Source: Iris pallida (lineage: Eukaryota > Streptophyta > Magnoliopsida > Asparagales > Iridaceae). Taken from it: a stretch of DNA of 64,000 nt. Location of the stretch: positions 48,400,703-48,464,702 of the forward strand of contig JANAVB010005597.1 of the NCBI GenBank assembly GCA_029216955.1. The letters are read 5' to 3'. Shown here in pieces: positions 55,392 through 64,000 of this stretch. The position numbers and the translations under genes are program-made. Under the pieces are notes generated by a model that saw nothing but the letters and a program-made list of their open reading frames with translations, was not told the origin of the DNA and searched no databases. Position 1 is the first letter of the stretch; every line of letters starts with the position of its first letter.

Positions 55392-55474
55392 TCACTCCTG
55401 AGTGTCGGGGCCAAAGGTAGTCATCCCGTCTCCGGGTCCATAATATGTAGGGCATGTGTCCTCACGGCAATCAT
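55392..55474 (-). other. 3' exon-like frame in LTR E
   Basis: On minus, after the acceptor AAATTTTACAG: two bases, then DDCREDTCPTYYGPGDG and on to TGA (55394-55392). It has the same length as 30098-30180. About six codons differ only at silent positions, and there are no indels. Confidence 0.45.
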
Positions 55475-57790
55475 CTGTAAAATTTTAACAGGTCCAGTCA
55501 GGACAGGAACGAGTACAACTCATCAAGAAATCCCAATTAAATGACAGAGAACTATAAAGCAGTTATAAACAGTTTTATTGATGAAATATGGCAGTTTGTA
55601 TACATGTGATGGTATAGAGAAACAGTTAAGATGCAAGGAAAGTAAGGTAAGTAAAAACAAGAGAAGAATCATAGCGATAGAGACTGTAAATAGAAACTAG
55701 CTGAACTAGAGCAACATGATATAAGTCCAGAATGTATGTCACGCCCCAGTACCAAAATACTGGGACGGACTAGGCCAGCTACTCCGTATGAGGTATAAAA
55801 CGTCATACGGCGATCGTGGCTGTCAATCTTGCTGGGTATCCTAGCATGCAAGCAGTCTATGGCCTAAATCCGATCTCATATCCACAGGCAATAATCAATA
55901 AAATAACGACAAGAGAGATAATCATATGAAAAACAGGAAATACTCATATGATAATCAGAGAGTCTACAATAAGAAATAATGTAGACTAGAATACCTTCCC
56001 ACACAGTTCCCTCATGGTCAGAAACTGAAGCACGTCCTCCAAGTCAAGTCTGGAAGATCCACATGGTCGGTCACAGGCAATCTGGGAACAATCCAGGGTT
56101 GGTCAGGCCAACCGTAGCAAGTACCAGAAAGGAAGGCTCAAGGACGGGCGAAGAAAACCAGCAGGATATAATATGACAGGAATAGCATCTAAAAACAGTA
56201 AATAAGGTAAGGGATCGTGCGGTACCAACGCACGATTACAGAATATAAGGCAGCAATCCAACTACTAATACGTAAGTAACCAACGATCATCACAATCATC
56301 CTAACATCCACTAATACTTGCATCGCCAACTGGAACTCGTAGTCCGTCATCGGAACGGTAACCCATCCCTACATTAAACAAGAACAAGGGAATGAATCAC
56401 CGCGCCGGGACAGCGTTACGTGCCAGCCAGCTTAGCAAGCAACAAGCCATACAATTTAGGTGAATAAGCGGCCACTCAAAAGTCTATGGCTATCTATGTG
56501 GAGGTTGGGTTACCCCAACAATGCAATATAGGAATCCTCAGATCGTGCCATATCTCGCAAGGGCTAGCGAGGCCAAATAACGCATAGTAGGTAGGTATGC
56601 ACGGTCCCTCGGAAGGCCACCGTGCTAAGCAGGAGTACATATAGTAGTCGGATACTGCCATATCCTTGGCGGCCAACCCCGACGCGCCAGGACGAGCCTG
56701 TGGCGGCCGGTAATGCACGATCTCGGGATTCCGTTCCCTCCCAATGCTTCTACCATTTTTAGTTTCCTAGATTAACCCTGCATTTATCCGGAATCACATG
56801 CCGTGGTCACATGCTCATCCTCCTAGATGTCGTACCTCAGTACGAGAACGCTAAGTAAGAATCAGCCTCGGCACCTATAGTCCCAGTTGTGATCCATCCT
56901 TAGTGTTATGCAACAAGCAAGCAAGCAATCCTAACCACGCTAAGACTATAGGCCAACTACCAGATACCCGTGCAGGTAATCATATAATATAGCCAGAATA
57001 TCAAGATGGCATCGCAATGCCATATAATCATGGAAGTAGCACCTCAAAGTGCCAATAGACAAAGGGCACCGCAGTGCAATGTCAGGGCCAGCACCTCACA
57101 GGGTAAGCTGGACTTATAGCACGGATACAGGTAGTCAGGTCTGGGACAAGGACAACTCTGTCAGTCACAAGAAGTCATCTGCCCACATCGTGGCATGGAT
57201 ATCAGGTCAAGTACAAGACTAGAACCTCTACTATAATAACATCTCAAGCATATATGGGAGCCTACAGCTCCAATCATCAAGTCGGTCCATCCACCAGATC
57301 AATCTAGCAAGAGTCTCCCATCCATGATGGAGTAAATATCACGTCAATAAAGACAACCACCAAATACCAAGCTCATCCCCCTAACAATGCTAGGGCCTCT
57401 GACTCACAAGAATCCTCCAAGTCAATGATCACAAGCCACCAGAAAGCAAGCCCCTCAACTACCAAGACACAACAATCAACCAGGTTCTCTGACTACCGAA
57501 ATACGCAAAGGTACCAGGTTTGGGCGTTTGGGAAGTCGAGTAATAATCATATATTGATATCCTCGATATTCTATTCGCTCCGTGAGACACTCGCACCAAT
57601 ATCAAAATCCAAGAGTCCTCAAGACATATCTGATCAAATTAGAACATCACCAAAGAACTAGTAACACTATCTAAGAATCCACTTAGTCTACCATAACCAC
57701 TATCTCAATATCATATCTCCTCATAGTCAATCCTCGAATAAGATCATAATCCCAACACATGGGTCAACACTAATCAACGCCGTCGGAAGA

Positions 57791-58120
57791 TGGCAAGGAT
57801 TGTGTGAACCACTCTGGATCAGATCCATAACCCTTAAAACAAACAAGGACCAGGGTTACAGATCTTCACCCGAGTAGAACCACTCTCCTTACACAATCCG
57901 GCGGACAGGACAGATAATGGGATAACAACTAAACTAGAACACCATCTAAAAAGAAGGGTCACAGGTCAAGAGTTCAATGAGTGATACCGTCAAAAAGGCA
58001 AGGATTGCGTGAACCACTCTGGATCAGATCCACAACCCTTAAACCAAACAAGGACCAGGGTTGCAGACCTTCACCCGAGTAGAACCGCTCTCCTTACACA
58101 ATCCGACGGACAAGACAGGT
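57791..58120. repeat. 123-bp block duplicated at 208-bp spacing
   Basis: GGCAAGGATTG(T/C)GTGAACC ... ACACAATCCG(G/A)CGGACA, copies at 57791-57914 and 57999-58120. The block starts and ends with partly inverse words (AGGATTGTGT / ACACAATCC), so each copy can fold. Confidence 0.85.
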
Positions 58121-59039
58121 CAAGACGCTAGGCGACTAATCTAGTCGGGAGTCTACCTAACAGGCAATAGGGTCAGGGATGCCATACCAAGAAGAACATG
58201 CATGAGTTCAGTCCAGCAAACCAAAGGAATGGTTCTGCCTAATCCTTCGAACCAAATTCCCAACTGGAAATTCTGGAAAAATTCGGCAGAGTCTCCTTTG
58301 TAATCTGGATGGAAGCACCCTACGAATAGGGGCTAAAACCACTCGGCGCAACCCGCCGCAGAATCGCAAACTCGCGGGCTGAGAACACTAAGTCTCAGCT
58401 ACCAGTAGCACTACGATGCGTACTGGGCACCAATCCTAGCCGAGAACACTAAGTCTCGGCCTCCAGCAGCACTACAATGCGTACTGGGCGCCAAACCAAC
58501 ACATGCAGCAAGAATCGCCACGCAGGGCGCACCAAGACCCACAGTCATATCCAAGCCACAAACAAAGTCATAGAAACAGTTAGCCAAAACCGTTACCCGA
58601 CCGCGAGTCGGACACGGGGCATATGGGGACAATCCATACATGTGAGTCATGCTCGTGTGCTCGGAGGTGTGGATGACCCATCCGAGTTGTCCGATACGGT
58701 CTATCCCGGTATCGGACCAAGCTATCCTAAGTTATCATCATGGCAGTTCTACTACTAGGCTACACTAATCATGGTTATACAGTTTACAAGTACAAATTAA
58801 TTAAATGCCATAAAATCCAGGAGAGAGGACAAGAGCCGTCGATGAGCAAGGGATACTTGCCTAGAGGGCTCGGCTAGGTAAGCAAGTCTTCGGCAGTCGC
58901 GATCCAAGCTAGCACGCCAATCGAGATCCTCAGAACACACAATAAACAATCATTAGAATTAAATAATAAAATAATAGAATAATCATAAGAGATGGCAGAA
59001 GGCTATACCGTGTGGGTCCCGCAAGCAGTGCAGGGATCT

Positions 59040-59650
59040 CGTACGAAAACCGAGGCACGCGGACCGACGCGGACTCGCAAATCGAGACGTACACGTATAT
59101 CGAGACGCGCACGAGAATCGAGATGAACAGGAGATAATGTGTACGTAAATCAAGACGTGCACGTAGATCGAGGAAATCACGAATATCGGAATAGCACACG
59201 AATCAACACGACACGTAAATCGAGGCGTGCAAGCGAATCGAGACGAAGCGAGATTCAAGGAAGCACGTAAATCAATGCGGTGCGGAGTCCAAAGTGATAC
59301 ACAAACCAAGGCGGCACGTAAATCCGTACGTGCACACAAATCGAGATGGCACAAAGTCCAAGGCGGCACACATGCCAATGCGGCACGCAAATCGATGCAT
59401 GCACGTAAACCAGTGCGACACGAAGATCGAAGTGGTACGCAACCGAGGCGACACGCAAATCGAAGCAGCACAAAAATCGAGATGGGCACAAAGGCCGAGA
59501 CACATAAACGAGGCAACACGCAAAACAATGGGGCACGGTGCCCGAGGCAGCACGGGGCTCGAGGCGTCCCGCTGCCCAAGGCAGCACGTGAATCGAGGGT
59601 GCACGAAAACCTACAAGGTGCACGTAAACCGAAGCATACGCAGAACGAGG
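59040..59650. repeat. GTAAATCGAGGC-type degenerate tandem array
   Basis: About 25 imperfect units of CACG(T/C)AAATCGAGGCG(T/G)-type sequence spaced 25-32 bp, CpG-rich. Confidence 0.85.
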
Positions 59651-60550
59651 CGCCCGCGGATCGAGCAGTGCACTGCTCGAGGCAGCACATGCACCGAGAC
59701 ACGTGGCCCGAAGAGCACGCAGCCCAAGGCTGGCTCGCTGCTCGAGCAGCACGGGGCCCAAGGGCGTCCCGCCGCTCGAGGCGGTGCTGGCCCGGGCGCG
59801 GCAACGACACGGCGGTGGTGCTGGCCACCGGGGAGAAGAGGAAAGGAAGGGCGGGGGAGATCGGGGCTCACCGGGGTCGGTCGGGCTCCGGCGGAGGGGC
59901 AGCAGCAGCAGCGGTGGTGGTGCTGGTGGCGACGGAGGAGGCCGGCCGAGAGGGAGGCGGCGACGGCGACGATGATGGTGGCGACGGCGGCCATGATGAA
60001 GGGGGTGGCTGCGGTGGAGACGAGGGCGGCCGCGGTGGCGGTGGTGGCCGGAGCTGGCCGGGGAGGAGAATAACGAGGGAGAGATGGTGGAGCCGGCAGT
60101 GGCGGTGGAGGTGACTGATGGTAGTGGCGGTGGTGGTGCTGGAGGGTGATGGCGGCGGTGGTGAGGGCTGGAGACGGGGGCGACCACGGCGAGGGTGGCG
60201 GATGGAGGTGGCAGTGGTGGGAGATGGTGGCACAGGCGGTGGAGGAGATGAGCTGAGGGAGGAGAGAGAGGGCTGGGGGTGAGGAGAGATGGTCGGGAGA
60301 GAGAGAGAGAGGAGAAGCTTCTCCTGGAAGGAGAGTGGGGAAGAGAGAGAATGAGAGGGGTTAGGTAGATATTTTAGAGGGGGTAGATTTAGGATCAAGA
60401 AAATAATAGTAGCAATAATAAAAATGAGAAAAATTCACCTCCAATAATTAATAATAAAATTTTAAAAAATACCCAATTTCAAAAATCCTCCAAATACGAG
60501 ATACAGTCGAAATACAGTCATATACCTATTTCTAAAATAGGGATATGACA

Positions 60551-61872
60551 TCCTACCCACCTTACAAAAATTTCGTCCTCGAAATTTCGAAATCATGTAT
60601 ATAAGATTTTCAAAACTAGTACATATAGGTACCATGAAAACTCTACCCACCTTACAGAAATCAAGTAATACAATAAGAAACGAACAAAATCTCAATATGA
60701 AAACATCAAAGAGAACAAGTCTCGCTAAATAAATCAACTCGCAAGGTAAATCGAAAACATCGAAAGAATCTCGAAAATCAAAGTCTCGCATATACGAAAT
60801 AACCCCATAAATCAAAACAAGTATAGAATGTCGAAAACAATGTCAGAAAACGTAAAATCCCAACTGCATAAAAATCTTCACAAATCATAAAATACAGGAT
60901 ATATGTCTCGAATCGATGACCGTAGTTACTAATATCCGAAAAATGTGTGTCATGATCATTCCTTGCCACGCCATCCGGAATGGCTGCAAAAGATGCATCA
61001 GGGCACTATAATCGAGCGGCTGCAACTTTCGTTACCACGCCGTCAAGGTATACTAGGGTCACCCGGTACTCTTGACAAATACCCAAAACGAATCAAATCC
61101 ATAACCCAAATATCCGAATCACTAAAAATCACAAAATCTATAACGATATAACGAGTCCTAGAAAACCATCAAAATCCATAATCCAAAATCCAGGTGAATC
61201 GTAACACACATCCAAAAATATCTTCAATAATAACCACAAGATATCTTTTCTAGGAAAATACTCCAAACCAAGGATCCATATCAAAATATAATGTATGGAA
61301 AGTATATCAAAAAAATAATATCTGAAACAGATAATCATGAGTGCAGAACTGTCTGGAATCAAGGAAGCCGAATCGATACGAGAATATCCCTCGGATACTC
61401 AACAAATGTTAAAATATCCAACCTCAGAGTCCAGATGGAATCTTCATTCCGCAGCAATCCAGCCAACGCTCGAAGAGGGCGATAATGATACTAAGTCAAC
61501 ACGAAGTCAACGCACGAAAGGGATAACAAGAAATTAACCAAGGTGAAACACCGGTAGAGAGTACAGAACCCAAGACAGATAATCAAGTAACCCAATGATA
61601 GAGATAAGATGACATCTCATCGGATAAAACGATCGACATGACCAACTATAGGATCATATCTATCAAATAAGGATCAGGGGTAGATAACAACAAATGAGAC
61701 AGGGCAAAGCAAAATAGGTCCAGGTAGAGATGAGGACCAATTCACAAGTTCAAGTGAGCGAATGGCAAGTGTAGCAAGTTAGAATCCCAAGGAATAGTGG
61801 ACTGAGATCAACAATCATGTGATACCCAACAATATCTCAAAACGAGACCTGCATGGGCCACCACTAAAACCT
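60551..61872 (-). other. Interior of LARD-like element
   Basis: On minus the 3' side carries AATTTCGAGGACGAAATTTT and GTAAGGTGGGTAGGA, wording typical of the pol-LTR junction in Tekay/Del elements. This is a vestige of the autonomous parent. The rest is non-coding and partly similar to 23517-24377 (CACGCC.(A/T)CCGG.ATGGCTGC). The LTR-adjacent phrase is GGGCCACCACTAAAACCT. Confidence 0.65.
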
Positions 61873-64000
61873 TGTCACGCCCCAGTACCAAAATACTGGG
61901 ACGGACTAGGCCAGCTACTCCGTATGAGGTATAAAACGTCATACGGCGATCGTGGCTGTCAATCTTGCTGGGTATCCTATCATGCAAGCAGTCTATGGCC
62001 TAAATTCGATCTCATATCCACAGGCAATAATCAATAAAATAACGACAAGAGAGATAATCATATGAAAAATAGGAAATACTCATATGATAATCAGAGAGTC
62101 TACAATAAGAAATAATGTAGACTAGAATACCTTCCCATACAGTTCCCTCATGGTCAGAAACTGAAGCACGTCCTCCAAGTCAAGTCTGGAAGATCCACAT
62201 GGTCGGTCACAGGCAATCTGGGAACAATCCAGGGTTGGTCAGGCCAACCGTAGCAAGTACCAGAAAGGAAGGCTCAAGGACGGGCAAAGAAAACCAGCAG
62301 GATATAATATGACAGGAATAGCATCTAAAAACAGTAAATAAGGTAAGGGATCGTGCGGTACCAATGCACGATTACAGAATATAAGGCAGCAATCCAACTA
62401 CTAATACGTAAGTAACCAACGATCATCACAATCATCCTAACATCCACTAATACTTGCATCGCCAACTGGAACTCGTAGTCCGTCATCGGAACGGTAACCC
62501 ATCCCTACATCAAACAAGAACAAGGGAATGAATCACCGCGCCGGGACAGCGTTACGTGCCAGCTAGCTTAGCAAGCAACAAGCCATACAATTTAGGTGAA
62601 TAAGCGGCCACTCAAAAGTCTACGGCTATCTATGTGGAGGTTGGGTTACCCCAACAATGCAATATAGGAATCCTCAGATCGTGCCATATCCCGCAAGGGC
62701 TAGCGAGGCCAAATAACGCATAGTAGGTAGGTATGCACGGTCCCTCGGAAGGCCACCGTGCTAAGCAGGAGTACATATAGTAGTCGGATACTGCCATATC
62801 CGTGGCGGCCAACCCCGACACGCCAGGACGAGCCTGTGGCGACCGGTAATGCACGATCTCGGGATTCCGTTCCCTCCCAATGCTTCTACTATTTTTAGTT
62901 GCCTAGATTAACCCTACATTTATCCGGAATCACATGCCGTGGTCACATGCTCATCCTCCTAGATGTCGTACCTCAGTACGAGAACGCTAAGTAAGAATCA
63001 GTCTCGGCACCTATAGTCCCAGTTGTGATCTATCCTTAGTGTTATGCAACAAGCAAGCAAGCAATCCTAACCACGCTAAGACTATAGGCCAACTACCAGA
63101 TACCCGTGCAGGTAATCATATAATATAGCCAGAATATCAAGATGGCATCGCAATGCCATATAATCATGGAAGTAGCACCTCAAAGTGCCAATAGACAAAG
63201 GGCACCGCAGTGCAATGTCAGGGCCAGCACCTCACAGGGTAAGCTGGACTTATAGCACGGATACAGGTAGTCAGGTCTGGGACAAGGACAACTCTGTCAG
63301 TCACAAGAAGTCATCTGCCCACATCATGGCATGGATATCAGGTCAAGTACAAGACCAGAACCTCTACTATAATAACATCTCAAGCATATATGGGAGCCTA
63401 CAGCTCCAATCATCAAGTCGGTCCATCCACCAGATCAATCTAGCAAGAGTCTCCCATCCATGATGGAGTGAATATCACGTTAATAAAGACAACCACCAAA
63501 TACCAAGCTCATCCCCCTAACAATGCTAGGGCCTCTGACTCACAAGAATCCTCCAAGTCAATGATCACAAGCCACCAGAAAGCAAGCCCCTCAACTACCA
63601 AGACACAGCAATCAACCAGGTTCTCTAACTACCGGAAAACGCAAAGGTACCAGGTTTGGGCGTTTGGGAAGTCGAGTAATAATCATATATTGATATCCTC
63701 GATATTCTATTCGCTCCGCGAGACACTCGCACCAATATCAAAATCCAAGAGTCCTCAAGACATATCTGATCAAATTAGAACATCACCAAAGAACTAGTAA
63801 CACTATCTAAGAATCCACTTAGTCTACCATAACCACTATCTCAATATCATATCTCCTCATAGTCAATCCTTGAATAAGATCATAATCCCAACACATGGGT
63901 CAACACTAATCAACGCCGTCGAAAGATGGCAAGGATTGTGTGAACCACTCTGGATCAGATCCACAATCCTTAACCAAACAAGGACCAGGGTTGCAGATCT
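61873..64000 (-). repeat. 5' LTR of LARD-like element, partial
   Basis: Near-identical copy of 55737-57865; continues past the window end. Confidence 0.9.

Larger units (their letters stand above)
55044..55736 (-). mobile_element. Tekay/Del-like LTR E, minus, 3' end piece
   Basis: On minus it ends CGGGTCATGACA at 55044. It contains the hairpin (55098-55113), a 3' exon-like piece, and the GTACTCGTTCCTGTCCTGAC box (about 55495-55514). It is cut at 55737 by the next element; the remainder should lie beyond 64000. Confidence 0.7.
55737..60550 (-). repeat. 3' LTR of LARD-like element (4814 bp)
   Basis: Plus-strand left edge TGTCACGCCCCAG, right edge GATATGACA. Contains a 123-bp duplicated block (57791-57914 and 57999-58120), a 62-bp repeat (58380-58500), a GTAAATCGAGGC-type array (59040-59650) and a GC-rich block with CT-rich leader (59750-60370). 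Long frames here, including Cys-rich ones, are repeat artefacts. Confidence 0.85.
55737..64000 (-). mobile_element. LARD-like non-autonomous Tekay-type element, runs off window
   Basis: Minus orientation: 3' LTR 55737-60550, interior 60551-61872, 5' LTR from 61873 past 64000. The LTR start on minus, TGTCATATCCC, is preceded by GTAAGGTGGGTAGGA, the polypurine region. The interior is 1.3 kb with no gag, protease, RT or integrase. The two LTRs match over the 2.1 kb visible with about 30-35 differences by eye (roughly 1.5%, mostly transitions), so insertion is recent. It is nested in LTR E. Confidence 0.82.

Noticed and set aside
58983..60187. Cys/Arg-rich ORFs of 280-310 aa
   Set aside because: They translate a degenerate tandem array and a GGTGG-rich block inside an LTR; open on both strands.

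Overview
The window is nuclear DNA from a flowering plant with a large, repeat-rich genome. The GC-rich captured exons (ABCG-type, PPR, TORTIFOLIA1-like) make a monocot somewhat more likely, but this is inference. I see no convincingly intact host gene. Almost everything is transposable elements nested in one another, and the few host coding pieces are captured or decayed fragments.

Layout. 1-1216: 3' part of an LTR. 1217-5163: a CACTA transposon end carrying exon pieces of at least four host genes. 5164 to about 16800: a Ty3/gypsy element of the Tat (Ogre/Retand-like) lineage, with gag-pol in one frame broken by nine stop codons, a tandem-repeat 3' region, an antisense spliced ORF with its own TATA box, and a 3' LTR rich in ATGCGGC and CACGTGGC motifs. 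About 16840-18738: 3' part of a long Tekay/Del-like LTR. 18739-20950: minisatellites. 20952-22017: a copia-like LTR on the minus strand. 22430-23510: N-terminal exons of a Helitron Rep-helicase. 23517-35246: a minus-strand Tekay-like element (internal remnant plus a long LTR) interrupted by a 4.3-kb solo LTR with a perfect ATAAT duplication and by a 2-kb GC-rich retroposon. 36888-45476: a full-length but dead L1-type LINE with a 12-bp target duplication, itself interrupted by a 2.5-kb solo LTR with an ATTGA duplication. 45489-50384: probable older backbone with a plastid ribosomal protein L15 exon remnant and a Pack-MULE (9-bp duplication, TIRs of about 260 bp) carrying a TORTIFOLIA1-like HEAT fragment. 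50385-50768: a Tourist-like MITE. 50950-52540: hAT remnants. 52545-55736: two opposed Tekay-like LTR pieces. 55737-64000: a recently inserted element with 4.8-kb LTRs and only 1.3 kb of non-coding interior (LARD-like).

The most unusual signal is in the Tekay-like LTRs. Six of them (18279-18388, 24661-24764 minus, 30098-30180, 43071-43189, 54668-54747, 55392-55474 minus) carry a short 3' exon-like reading frame. In each it follows an AG acceptor, starts in the same phase, usually follows a branch-point-like CCTGA box, and encodes a small acidic peptide, often with a YYG/FYG core. In three LTRs an upstream 55-61 nt exon-like piece with a GCGA|GTACATT donor joins it in a compatible phase, directly after an array of 10-22 TTGAC W-box cores. 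This could be a spliced LTR-encoded transcript.
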